In this document: one piece after another, positions 23,791 to 34,629 of the stretch
Position numbering within the stretch: position 1 is the stretch's first letter
Layout of the letters: every line of letters starts with the position of its first letter
NCBI GenBank assembly: GCA_009363875.1
Contig: CM018692.1
Span: 94,206,137 to 94,270,136 of the forward strand
Length of the DNA: 64,000 bases
Origin: Mikania micrantha
Taxonomy: Eukaryota; Streptophyta; Magnoliopsida; Asterales; Asteraceae
Direction: 5' to 3'
Position numbers and translations under genes: made by a program
Notes under the pieces: model-generated
What the model was told of the DNA's origin: nothing
Database searches by the model: none
Seen by the model: only the letters and a program-made list of their open reading frames with translations

Positions 23791-25350
23791 TTACTTCTCG
23801 AACAGGTGGGGATACTTTGTTTTCATGTTGTCCTCGCGCTCCCAAGTAAATTCTGGTCCACGCTTGGAGTTCCATCGAACCTTTACAATAGGGATACGGC
23901 TTCATTTCAGTTTCTTAACTTCACGTTCCATAATCTCTACAGGTTCTTCAATGAAATATAGTTGCTCATCAACTTGTATCTCTTCCAATGGTATGATCAA
24001 TGATTCGTCTGCTAAGCACCTCTTGAGATTTGATACATGAAACACATCGTGTACTCCGCTGAGCTCATCAGGGAGTCTGAGTCGGTATGCCACAGGACCT
24101 ATGCGTTGAGTAATCTCAAACGGTCCGACATATCTAGGTGCTAGCTTTCCCTTAGCCCCAAACCGAACTACGCCTTTCCATGGGGACACTTTCAACATGA
24201 CTCGGTCTCCCACATCGAATTCCAAAGGCCTGCGCCGTTTGTCGGCGTAACTCTTTTGGCGGCTACCTGTTGCTTGTAATCTCTGTTGTATCTGGGCTAT
24301 TTTATCAGTAGTTTCCTGAATAAGTTCAGGCCCAGTAATTCTGTTATCTCTCACTTCGGTCCAATAGATTGGAGACCGACATTTTCTACCATAAAGTGCT
24401 TCGAAAGGAGCACATCCTATGCTGCTGTGGTAGCTATTGTTGTAGGAGAACTCAATGAGAGGTAAGTGTGTGTCCCAACTTCCACCGAAGTCTAGGATGC
24501 ATGTTCTCAACATATCCTCTAGGGTTTGAATGGTGCGCTCGCTTTGTCCATCCGTTTGTGGATGATAAGCGGTGCTCAAGTTAACACTTTTCCCCAAGGA
24601 TTGTTGCAATGATTGCCAGAACCACGAAGTAAATCGAGTGTCCCGGTCTGAAATAATAGACAATGGCACTCCGTGCCTCACTACTATTTCATCAATGTAT
24701 AATCTCGCTAGTTTTTCCATCTTGTATGTCTCTCTGATTGGCAAGAAATGTGCGGACTTGGTCAATCTATCAATGATGACCCAAATAGAATCGTATCCGC
24801 CGGAAGTGCGGGGTAGCTTGGTAATAAAATCCATAGCTATTTGTTCCCACTTCCATTGTGGTATCTCTGGTTGTTCCAGCAAACCCGAAGGCTTCTGGTG
24901 TTCAGCTTTGACCTTGGCTCATGTAATGCATTTGCCAACATAAGTGGCAATATCTTTCTTCATACCCGGCCACCAATAAAATGACCTAAGATCTTGGTAC
25001 ATCTTATCGGCACCAGGATGAACTGAATAACGTGTCTTGTGTGCCTCGTCAAGTATGAGTGTTCGAAGTTCATCTACTGCTGGAATCCAAACACGATCCA
25101 GATAATAGATAATTCCATCTTGATTTGTCACAAAATGTTTCTCGGCTCCACAGTCGAGCTCTTGTTTCAATTTGTCTCTTGCCACTGCTTCTTGTTGTGC
25201 TTGTAGAATGTGATCTCTTGCTCGAACGCACAAGGGTTTGACTCTTTCCTTCCGGCTCAAAGCATCTGCAACGACAGTTGCTTTGCCCGGATGGTAATTG
25301 ATCACACAATCGTAATCGTTCAGGAGCTCAACCCAACGTCTCTGTCTCAT
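23791..25350 (-). pseudogene. Gypsy E pol: RNase H end, integrase and chromodomain (interrupted)
   Basis: One minus-strand frame reads from the end of RNase H (RQRRWVELLNDYDC, VVADALSRKE), through the integrase zinc region (HPGADKMYQDLR... KCIT) and the catalytic core (MDFITKLP with the first Asp, SDRDTRF with the second, GQSERTIQ with the Glu). It continues to the C-terminal GPF/Y-type region (YVGPFEITQRIG) and a chromodomain-like tail (WNSKRGPEFTWERED, stop at 23791-23793). Two in-frame TGA codons interrupt it at 24919-24921 (second Cys of the zinc motif) and 23902-23904 (before the chromodomain). It is entered from the RT frame by a single-base deletion near 25350. In a working element this enzyme inserts the cDNA, and the chromodomain steers it to heterochromatin. 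Confidence 0.9.
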
Positions 25351-26375
25351 GTTAAGCTCTTTTGATCAAATATGTGCTGTAAACTCTTGTGATCTGTGAA
25401 GATAGTGCATTTGGTACCATAAAGGTAGTGTCTCCAAATCTTTAAAGCAAAGACAACAGCTCCCAGTTCTAAGTCATGTGTCGTGTAATTCTTCTCATGT
25501 ATCTTCAGTTGCCTGGAGGCATAAGCAATGACTTTGTCTCGTTGCATCAAAACACATCCGAGTCCCTGATGGGAAGCATCACAGTAAACTACAAAGTCAT
25601 CATTGCCCTTTGGTAGTGTTAAGATTGGAGCATTGCACAATCTTTGTTTCAGTGTCTGGAATGCCTCCTCTTGTTTCTGAGTCCACACAAAAGGTTCAGA
25701 CTTCTGTGTGAGCTTGGTGAGGGGCAAGGCTATCTTAGAGAAGTTCGAGATGAATCTCCTGTAATAACATGCCAATCCCAAAAATGATCGAATCTCTGTT
25801 GGTGTTGTAGGCACCTCCCAGTTCTTGATTGCTTCGATCTTGGCTGGATCCACGTGAATACCATCACTGTTAATCACGTGACCCAAGAACTGAACTTCTC
25901 TTAACCAGAATTCACACTTGGAGAATTTGGCATAGAGTCGTTCTTCTTTCAGGAGTTCCAAGACTGTTTTGAGGTGTTGTTCATGTCCCTTCTCGTTCTT
26001 TGAATAAATCAGTATATCATCGATGAAAACGATAATAAACTGATCTAAGTACGGCTTGCACACCCGATTCATCAAATCCATGAACACAGCCGGTGCGTTC
26101 GTCAATCCGAATGGCATCACCATAAATTTGTAGTGACCATATCGGGTACGAAAGACCTTCTTTGGTATGTCTTCCTCTTGAATCTGGAGCTGATGATAGC
26201 CTGATCTCACGTCTATCTTTGAGAAGTATTGTGCTCCCTGTAACTGATCAAACAAATCATCAATACTCGGTAACGGGTACCGATTCTTGATGGTAAGTTT
26301 GTTGATTTCTCTGTAATCAATGCATATCCTAAAAGTTCCATCCTTCTTCTTAACAAAAGAATCGGAGCTCCCCAC
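25347..26375 (-). pseudogene. Gypsy E pol: reverse transcriptase and RNase H
   Basis: A 342-codon frame covers the RT fingers and palm (KKDGTFRICIDYREINKLT, YFSKIDVRSGYHQ, the catalytic FIDD in IIVFIDDILIYSKN). The thumb and the RNase H start follow (FVVYCDASHQGLGCVL, YTTHDLELGAVVFALKIW, TDHKSLQHIF). It ends at a TGA created by a one-base loss near 25350; the next frame continues RNase H. Upstream, the RT N-terminus (PPERSVQFLIDL and the region to SPWGAP) is present between about 26376 and 26640 but in shifted frames with an in-frame stop, so the polyprotein is broken at both ends. Confidence 0.9.
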
Positions 26376-26639
26376 GGGGAAAAGCTCTGTCAGATGAATC
26401 CTTTGTCGAGTAGCTCTTGTAATTGATTGGACAACTCCTGTATCTCTGATGGTGCAAATCTGTAGGGAGACTTAGCTACAAGAGTCGCTCCCGGAATTCA
26501 AATCGATTAGGAACTGCACCGATCTCTCGGGTGGCAGTCCCGGTAAATCATCCGGAAATACGTCTGCATAGTCTCTCACAATTGGCACGTCTTGAATCTT
26601 GATTGCTTTCTTGTCTTTCTCCACCCCAAACATAGGTAT

Positions 26640-26771
26640 TAATTATACTAACTTCTATTATCTAGACAGGTACCTAATTTAATCTATAGTTTCCCCCTAT
26701 TTATGTTATTAACTACCTATAATATGTACCTACATAATTTTTAACGTTATAGCGAATTCAATTACGCATGG
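26640..26771. other. AT-rich segment where protease should be (Gypsy E)
   Basis: Between the end of the gag frame and the first RT residues lies about 130 bp of AT-rich sequence with no coding similarity. Protease, with its DSG-type motif, is absent from the element. On the minus strand the segment begins just after GAAG with GTATGT, which resembles a splice donor, but no matching acceptor is clear. It is either deletion filler or a small insertion. Confidence 0.6.
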
Positions 26772-27578
26772 TTAAAATGACATACCTTCGAAGTCATCCG
26801 ACTCCGTGTGTACATCTGGTGCTGGTAGAGCGAGTAGTTCCTCGGAGGTGGTTGAGGCGGTTGGAACAGCTGGAGTTGTTGGAAACTTCCTCATAGGGCA
26901 GTCTCTCGCGAAATGCCCCAGTATTCCGCAAGTGTAACAGTGGTGTTTGTGTTGAGAGGAAGTAGACGTACTTGCTCTCTGATTCTGATTCTGTGTTGGA
27001 AGGCTTCGACACCTATGAATCAAGTGTCCCTTCTTTCCACAGTTCAGACAATGGCTGCATGAATTGCTCCCATCATGATGGAATCCGCACTTGTTGCACT
27101 TGGGATGCTTACCTGTGTATTGACGGAGATTTGTGCTCATTGAGGTTTTACAATAAGTAGCCCAGTGTCCTATGTTTCCACAACGTGTGCACTGACGACA
27201 ATGGTTTCCATCATAGTGATGATATTGGCAGAGTGGAAAAAAAGGGGCCATTCCAACATAAGTTTTGTTACCCTTCTTAGACAAGTACGGCATGACTTGA
27301 CTGATCGGGGTGGCCTCTGTGTATTTCACATTCCTCTTCTGCCTTTTGGCAGGGTGATGTTGGTGTTTCTTGCTGGTGTCACCTTCCGCAGGTTCTTTTC
27401 CTTTGGTGGTGACAGCTGGAAAAGTCCTAGCATATTCATCACTGCTCCTGATCCTACTGATGATCTCAGGAATGATTGCAACCAGCTGCTTAGTGATCAA
27501 CGTTTCCAGTGCAGCAGTCGCTAGTTCCGCCTCGGAAGGAGGAGGATGAGGTGGTGATGGTGGTTGTCCCTGTGACAT
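26772..27578 (-). CDS. Gypsy E gag-like protein: zinc-knuckle cluster without capsid
   Basis: An uninterrupted 268-codon frame. Residues 1-50 resemble a gag N-terminus (proline-rich, then a helix ending IPEIISRIRSS). Residues 60-85 are basic and nuclear-signal-like. The expected capsid domain between them is missing. Residues 117-190 hold two tandem copies of a module CxxxHHxxGxxxC followed by a CX2CX4HX4C knuckle (C130-C133-H138-C143 and C177-C180-H185-C190). A third knuckle is C214-C217-H222-C227. Such knuckles bind nucleic acid (nucleocapsid role). The frame is open although pol beside it is heavily broken. I cannot show that it is expressed. Confidence 0.75.
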   Translation of the reverse strand: MSQGQPPSPPHPPPSEAELATAALETLITKQLVAIIPEIISRIRSSDEYARTFPAVTTKGKEPAEGDTSKKHQHHPAKRQKRNVKYTEATPISQVMPYLSKKGNKTYVGMAPFFPLCQYHHYDGNHCRQCTRCGNIGHWATYCKTSMSTNLRQYTGKHPKCNKCGFHHDGSNSCSHCLNCGKKGHLIHRCRSLPTQNQNQRASTSTSSQHKHHCYTCGILGHFARDCPMRKFPTTPAVPTASTTSEELLALPAPDVHTESDDFEGMSF

Positions 27579-27735
27579 GACAATCCTAACCGAAAAGCCA
27601 TCGGTTAGTATTCATGATCAAGTAATGTAACGTATGCATATATTTCTGATGTCATGTTTTCTCTACATGAGGGTCCCTAGGTTATAGTCTAGGCCAAACC
27701 GTTTGAAACAAGATGACCTATATTTCTCTATAACC

Positions 27736-27750
27736 ATGGCTCTGATACCA
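27736..27750 (-). promoter_or_regulatory. Primer-binding site of Gypsy E
   Basis: The minus strand reads TGGTATCAGAGCCAT three bases after the 5' LTR end, complementary to the 3' end of initiator methionine tRNA. This fixes the 5' LTR as 27754-32066 and the element orientation as minus. Confidence 0.92.
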
Positions 27751-30071
27751 ATCTGTCACACCCCGAGCCGGCGGAAACAGATCGGGTTTTCCCGTCGGGC
27801 GGAAGGTTCCCGGGCGCGATATCGTGAGTGATAATCGAATGATCAGATTGTTTACATAGCACATGATAAATAAATGAGAAATGCTAACACATCCATGCTA
27901 TAGAATTACAAGATTAAATTACAATGTATCTTTCATAATTTAACCAAGTAAATCTATCAAAACAATCAATAAAACTATATCTTGTATCTGTACAAGATAT
28001 ACAAAAGATGATTCATTGTTTTTGTCATCAAAAGCAAACAACACAAAATGAAGCTAGGTCTTCTAAAGATCCACTAGCTTAGTCCATGCATATAAGTAGC
28101 TACACCTGTTCATCACCTGAGAAAACATGCATTTAAACAAAGTCAACGCTAGGTTGGTGAGTTCATAAGTATGTTAATTGAACACCTTAATTCATTCACA
28201 TGCACATTCACAATGTTAATACTGTTACTTGTATGTCGTTTGTTTCACCTGTTCTCCTAATGGCTCCTCAATAGTTATAGTCACAAGTACTATATTATCC
28301 TTGTAGTGATGCTTATATATAGGACATATGTAAGGGAACTATGCCCTAGCCAGCATCCCACCACATCACTACTAGAACTCCACACTACTTGCAATACAAC
28401 TATTGATTTCCATTCCCATTCCACATGTTTGTTTCATTGTTGATCACCTGTGATACCATGTATAGAATAATCTGATGATAGCGTTGTAGTTATCAAACCG
28501 AAGTATTGATAACCATTATATGTAGTAAGGATATTGGATTTACTTAATCTGTTCCTTGTATTATTCTATTTTCTGTGGGTTAACTGTTGTTTCACTTTTA
28601 ATTATTAAAAGTGTAAGTTAACTGTTTGTCATTTGTTCTCAACTTGCAGTGCATAGAGCCTAAAAGGAATCCATTGCAATCCTCACGTAATCAGATTGCA
28701 ATGCATCCGATTTACCTCTATCACCGTGTGTTCCCATTGCCTTCATCGAAACCGTTACTAGTAATATGACATGATAGAAAATAAATTCCTCAGTCTACTA
28801 GTCCACAGGTAACGATGGATGATGTACATCGATGTTGTTGTTGTCTCCATGTGGGATGTTCTCCATGTGATTAACAAAGTTAAATAAGAACTTGTCTTAT
28901 TACATTATGTTAATCATTGTGTGAATGATGTTGTTATCATGAAGTTACGTTATCATGATTATCATTCAATGTAATCCATATGTTCACCATGTAATCCTTA
29001 AGCCGTAGTAAGAACAAGTCTTATTACCCTTAAGTGACGCAGGTAGTGGATACGAAATGCTCTATACTATCACATAGTATATTTTTAAGTTGTAACTAAG
29101 TGTTATAAGTACTTGACTTATCACACTTAGTCAATTCGAACGTGGAATGATATTAAGAAGATATTTTATCTTGTAATCATTCATGTGTTGTGCTGTGTCA
29201 TCATGTTCCTCTGTAATTGTTCTCATTGTTTGTTTGTGTATGAATTTTCTCAATGTTTGCCCATGTAGGAATAACTAAGTGTTGTGAGATAACTCTTACA
29301 AATATGTTATTCCTGGGTGTTGATGAATTATGAAATTAAATTATCATATTCATCTAAGTGTTCCTGTCATAACATGATCATACAAGCATGCATACAATGA
29401 TAAACAATAATAAACAGTTTAATATTATCTAAATCAAAGTATAAGTGATATGTAAACAAAACTTTTAAATAATTAAAAGTAAAGCATGTTTCTCAGCCCC
29501 GAGAGTTTAAAATCAATTATGATTAAAGAAAAGGGGCATATGAACTCACCTTGTGATTGAAGTGGTTGACTTAGCTTAAATAAAGAATGCACGCGCTCTT
29601 TGTTGTTCTTGATGTGAATTCATGATCCTGTATTGATTTCACATTGTTTGCATTCTTGTAAGTATAAGTGTAACTGACTTGTGTGTGTATATGTGTGTTA
29701 GTCCTCAATTGGCTGACGCTCGTGAGTCGCGGTCATCATTCGGCCCTGTTTTATCCTTGAACTTTCAAAACCTTTTTTTTTTACGACACGTTCATTCTTT
29801 GAAACTTTAGGATTTTTTTGCAACTCAACTTAGATGTCACCTTATTTTTATAGTTTATTATCCCATCCATTGTTCTTGTTAGTTTCAAAATAGTTTATTA
29901 TATAGTTTCAACTAACTATATAGTTATTCTAGTAACTTAAGATTTTCCGTCTTGTAATGTATCATCACCAGTTCTATAAATTTTGTAATAACTTGAGTAC
30001 ATTCAAGCCCTATTACGAGTTATTCAAGTGTGTATTTTCCCTTTCAAGTTTAGCAGACCGAATGTTAGGTG

Positions 30072-30420
30072 TTGGGCCTCAAATATTATTATTGGGCCGA
30101 ACAATGATGTTGTGGACTAATTTACTTGGGCCAAAATAGCCCCCATCGGCCGAATGACCTGGGCCAGCACAGCCATCAAATGGCCGAAGCAGTGTAATGG
30201 GCTGAAAAGTCAGCTGTGGGCCGAAAGGTTTAACTGGGCCTATTGAAACGTGTGGGCTGCACAAGATGGGCCGAGATTAAAGTGTTGGGCTGAAGATTTT
30301 AAGTGGGCCGAGTGGAGCATATGGCTTTACAAGTGCGTTGGGCCAAACAATAAGAAAACCTTGGGCCATATAATGGGACTGTATGCATTCGACTGGGCTG
30401 GATATGCAAAGGACTGGGCC
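30072..30420. promoter_or_regulatory. TGGGCY (site II / TCP-type) cluster in Gypsy E LTR
   Basis: Fifteen TGGGCC or TGGGCT hexamers lie within about 350 bp, all on the + strand, in the 5' LTR. The same cluster is in the other LTR at about 21757-22110. LTR D has five more at 19117-19225. The hexamer is the plant site II core recognised by TCP factors. One such site is expected per about 2 kb by chance, so the density is far above background. Confidence 0.55.
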
Positions 30421-30494
30421 GACTGCTTGGGTTTAGTCGAAAAATCAAAGAGGGCGGTTCCAATCAGTGTGGCGAATCTGTTAGCCAACTTCCA

Positions 30495-30862
30495 AGGTTC
30501 GCCCAGCATAATGCACACCAAAGGTTCGGCTGATATGTTGATGAGCCTAGGTTCGATTAAGTTAGAGAGGTTCGGCCCTGATGTCCCATGCATCAAAAGG
30601 TTCGGTGGTCATGGGATGGTTCAGCTACTAGGGTTTCCCTACGCAGGTTCGTGACTCCTGGAGGGGTTCGGCAACATATGGTTCGGGCGAGGGTTCGTCT
30701 AGGATTTTGCATGTCAGGTTTGTTCAAGATGTCGAGGATTCGGCCATGTGGGTTCGTGCGGTGAGGGTTCGCTGCTCAGAGTCTTGTAGCCCCTGGGTTT
30801 GGCTTCCTTTTGGTTCGGCTAACCACCAGAGGGTTCGGTGACTTTAGGGTTCGGCCGCCCAC
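30495..30862. repeat. GGTTCG island in Gypsy E LTR
   Basis: About fourteen GGTTCG motifs, often AGGTTCGGC, occur at irregular spacing just beyond the TGGGCY cluster (other LTR: about 22185-22550). LTR D carries its own island of about eighteen copies at 32070-32470 plus several at 19280-19435. Spacing is not conserved between D and E, so this is not a plain tandem array. It may be a set of factor sites or a degenerate minisatellite. Confidence 0.6.
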
Positions 30863-33800
30863 GCCCCTCGACGAACCTGTTGCTCCTATCTTCCTCATCA
30901 ACTCCTAAACGGTTTCCGATCATCCCCTCTTGTTGTGTGGTGCTGTGCTGGTGTCTCGAGAGTTTTTGAGTGTGTGTAATATGACTTTGAGCCGGCTACA
31001 AGTGATGGGTCGAATACATGAACGAAAACCCTAATTTCCGTAACTTCCCTTGTTCATACCTCGAATTTGGTCGGTTAGAACTCTAGATATGTTGTACTTC
31101 CTTGCAGAGGGCTTAAAGAGCTTCGCGTGGACACCAAGAACGCCCAAATCCGTCAAGAAACGAGCAAGTTATCGCGATTTAAAGAGTGGTTCTTCTAGTG
31201 AGAGAAAAGGTTCGTGGGTGGGTTTTAGAGAGAGGTTTGGCTGATGGAAAGTGAGGGAAATGGACTCATTTGGTGTTTATATACCCTCGGGGTATTCGGG
31301 TTCATTTCGGTTGCTCGGTTCGTGATTTCGTCGCGTATCCGGGATTTTTACGCGCAATTTCAATGTTTTAAATTAAAAGAAGTTAAATTAATTATTTTGA
31401 TGGGTTTCAAAATTGTAAAATGTTATTTATTTTATTTTATTAAATTACAGTCGTCCGTGTTGTGTTTCGTTGTCGTTTCGTCAGATCGCGTCACCATCGC
31501 GCGTATTCGTTCGAATCGTCATTCGAACGAACACGACGATGGTTTTGCTTTCCGACTTTTGTTTTCTACTTCCCAGTCATCATTTCAGAACGTTAAACTC
31601 ACAGATATGTTTGTGTGAATCGTCACCCACGCAAACACACTGTCAGTTCGTTATTCTGAAACAACACTGTAAATTATGTTTGAATTGTGTTTCCTCACTG
31701 TCGGACTCAACTAAACACCCTGTTTTCGCATTGTTTTCACATTGAATTGTCAGCCATCTGATTGCTGTCATCTATGGATATCAGATCACAACTGATTTGT
31801 TCTTGTTATTTGTATGAACACTGTTGTTTCTCGTGATTTGTTGTGTTAACTGTACTTAGGTTTTCACTTAAATACACACCACTTATGTTTCAAATGAGTG
31901 TTGTACTTACAATATTTAAGTTTACACGAAAATACATACAACTGTTTCTTGTATTTAGATTTCTGTTAATACAAGTGTTGTTTATACACATGTAATTACA
32001 CATAGTTACTGTTGAAAGTACACGCACCGTACGGACTTGCCGGCCGGTCAGGTGCTAGTTGTCACATGGTGGTTCGTGAGTGCCGGGTTCATGGGTCTGT
32101 GGTTTGTCTGGATCACTGCTTGGTAGCCCCTCTGGTTTGTGAAACCTAGGGTTCGGCTGACCGGTCCACATGTTCAAGGTTCGGCCAGATGGGTTCGGTC
32201 ACTTGGAGGTTCGGCTCTATTCCAGCGAACCTCATGAGGGTTCGCCATGCATGCAAGGTTCGTGACCATATTGGTTCGTTTATATAGGGTTCGGCCATGG
32301 AATCAAAGGTTCGTCCAGGGTGTTGAGGTTCACAGAAGGTTCGTGGCGGAAGGGTTCAACTGGTTTGGTTCGTGGATGATGCATACAGGTTCGTGACCAT
32401 GCAAGCTCACAATTGGGAGAAAGGTTCGCGACCATGCTGATGGTTCGGCCGATCTCCAAGCCACGAACCTGCATCTTCATCATCATCATCATCTTTGATT
32501 TCTGCATTAAACAAGCTCCACCTCATGTTACCTATTCCCTACTAGTTCGTTCTAAGTTCCAGGGCGTGTGGAAATCATCTCAGATGCGGTTGAAATAACC
32601 GGTTGAGGGTTGAGTACGAACCAAGTGTCAAAAACCTTAGTTTTTGTGCGATTTCAAGCTTCATACCTCGAGTTTGGCTTGATAAATCCTCAGATCGGCT
32701 GTACTTTATGGTAGAGAAGATCAAGAGCTTCGTTTGGACACCAAGAACACGTGATTTCGTCCATGGATAAGCAAGTTATGAAGCTTGGAAGGTGGATTTT
32801 TCTATAGAGAGAGGGAGAAATCGGTGGAGAGTTCTAAAGAGAGAGAATGGGTGAATTAAATGAAGGAAAATGCCCTCATTTAACCTTTATATACCCCGAG
32901 GGTGTTCGGGTTCGTTTCGGTTGCTCGTTTTTCGTCTTCGTTGCGTTTCTGGATTGTTACGCGTAATTTTACGCATTTTAAATAAAAGGATTTATTTTAA
33001 CTATTTTTAAGGTGGTTATTTCTAGTAAATCTTTTAATTCAATTTTCTTGATTTATTTTATGGAAATTAACTATTAAGCGTTTCGTTAACTCGCGTCACC
33101 ATTTCGCGTATCCTATGTATTTTAAATAAAATGAATTTATTTTTAAATCTTTTAAAAGGTTGTAATTCCTAATAAATGTTTAGTATTTAATTTTCTTAAA
33201 TTATTATCGATCGTTTCGTTGTTCGTTTTCGTTTCGTCAGAACGTGTCACCTTCGCACGTATTCGTTCGAATCGTCACCCGAACGAACACGACGTTGGTT
33301 TCACTTTCTGATTCTTGTTTTCTATTTTTCAGTCATCATTTCAGAACGTTAAACTTTCAGATTTATTCGTACAAATCGTCACCTATACGAATAATTCGTC
33401 GGTTTAGCATTCTGCAGCAACATCTGTTATGGTTTTGTTCTGTTTAGCCTCACATACGTATATACATAATAGCATTACATCAAGCATCTGTGTGTCAGTT
33501 TAGTGTTGTCTGATGTGTTTCTGACTATTAAACCATGAGGTTTAAATCAGATTTCAGAACAATTGCATACTAGTTTAGTGTCAAGTATCAAGTGTCAATA
33601 GCATATACATAGTTCACGTAGTTTGTACCTTAATTTCTGTGCAAGTTACTGTTGCGATCACTGTTCCGGCAACGTTTCCGGCACTGATGTTACACATAAC
33701 AACCAGGAGTTGTTTGGGCACAAATACGGTCCTGTGAGACCCACACGAATATGAACATCAACTCATAACACCTATGTGATATAGGTAACCGCTAAAAGGC

Positions 33801-34629
33801 GCACAATACCGTTCACGTGAAGAACGCACTACTAGACTCAGGTGAGTTTACAGGCCCACTTTTACTTTCAACTGTTTTGTTAAACTTTTGGGGTGAGAAT
33901 ATTATGCAACTGTTTTAGATTTATGACTGGTATGCTGTAAAACAACTTTTCGTGTGCAACTATTATCGCCACAAGTCCTCATAAATGTTACCGTTAATTG
34001 TGTAACAAACGAGTCGTTATTACGTAGTACTACTGGGTTTGACTAGCCCCACTCGGCACCAATGTGGACTGGAGGTCATAACGAGTGTAATATCGATGTT
34101 GATCTGGTTCCGTGATGACCCAGGGAGGCAAAGGAAAACAATCGAGTTTCGGTAGGATGACATGACACACTCAGGATCGTAGATCCAACAAAACCAATTT
34201 AACATGCCAGTATATATCTGTTTTACTGTCTTCTAATACTTAAACCTGTGAACCCACTAACTTTATGTTGACACATTTTCGTATGTATTCTCAGGTAACT
34301 GAACGCACAATGCTATGATGCACATGGAGTAGGACTATTGAGGGGTCTTGCATGCATTCTAACCTTTACTATACACATTAGCATGATTATGTATTCTAAA
34401 ACAATGTAGTGTCTGACAGCTTGTTTCCGTCGTATTCTAAACTTATTACTTTTCCGTTGTGCCAACATTTTATTTCCGCTGCAAACTATTATAATTAACT
34501 TTTATGACAAACAGTGTATTTTGAAAACGCATATAGAGTCGTTCTATATGACCATGAGCTGTGATTCTGGCTACGTCACACCCATGTGGACTGACACCAC
34601 ACGTGGGAATTTGAGGGTGTGACAGTGAT

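Larger units (their letters stand above)
19441..32066 (-). mobile_element. Gypsy E: full-length chromovirus-type LTR retrotransposon
   Basis: Two LTRs of 4296 bp (19441-23736) and 4313 bp (27754-32066) flank a 4.0-kb internal region. Target duplication TGGTG lies at 19436-19440 and 32067-32071. A tRNA-iMet primer site, a polypurine tract, gag and pol are in the expected minus-strand order. RT, RNase H, integrase and a C-terminal chromodomain place it in the chromovirus branch of Ty3/Gypsy, most like the Tekay/Del group (long LTRs, short interior). gag lacks the capsid region, protease is missing and pol is broken. The LTRs differ by about 12 sites in the first 480 bp and less elsewhere, so the insertion is young. 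It lies inside LTR D. Confidence 0.93.
27754..32066 (-). repeat. 5' LTR of Gypsy E
   Basis: The same sequence as 19441-23736 with about 2% difference by eye. Two minus-strand TATA candidates exist: TATATAAACACC at about 31273-31284 and CTATATATAAGC at about 28310-28321. The second would leave a R/U5 of about 0.55 kb, a more usual length, and put the TGGGCY cluster in U3. The first would place that cluster in the transcribed leader. The sequence alone does not decide. Confidence 0.9.
16938..33694 (-). mobile_element. LTR D: solo LTR (Gypsy type) interrupted by Gypsy E
   Basis: It begins TGTCACACCCCGAGCCGGCGG and ends TGATGTTACA, with the 5-bp duplication CATAA at 16933-16937 and 33695-33699. 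Its own pieces are 16938-19440 and 32072-33694, about 4.1 kb, close to the 4.3-kb LTR of element E and similar to it at both ends (GGGCGCGATATCGTGAGTG near 17000; TTTATATACCCCGAGGG near 32888). It lacks its own gag or pol, so it is a solo LTR of a family related to E. TATA-like boxes on the minus strand lie near 17446-17454 and 32888. Confidence 0.88.
8799..34624 (+). mobile_element. LTR A: solo LTR (Gypsy type) interrupted by LTRs B and D
   Basis: It begins TGTGACACCTCGC and ends GGGTGTGACA. It is flanked by the 5-bp duplication GTGAT at 8794-8798 and 34625-34629. The LTR's own pieces are 8799-10475, 16622-16937 and 33700-34624, about 2.9 kb in all. The rest is nested insertions. No internal domain belongs to A, so it is a solo LTR. 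The orientation is + : U3 first, TATA-like box near 9293, and near 34250-34300 the R/U5 wording AACCTGTGAACCCACTAAC... that appears reverse-complemented in the minus-oriented LTRs. It was inserted in the RT region of the decayed Copia element. Confidence 0.88.

Noticed and set aside
23902..24943. Plus-strand open frames within 23729-24943
   Set aside because: They are shadows of the minus-strand integrase frame.
26640..26771. Intron between gag and pol of Gypsy E (GTATGT donor-like start)
   Set aside because: No clear acceptor at a reading-frame joint. Protease would still be missing after any splice. A deletion or small insertion explains it better.
30250..30654. 134-codon + strand open frame in the E LTR, with a 126-codon match at 21938-22318 in the other LTR
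   Set aside because: The two are alike only because they are copies of the same LTR. No domain is seen, it is antisense to the element, and the openness comes from the GC-rich TGGGCY and GGTTCG motifs.
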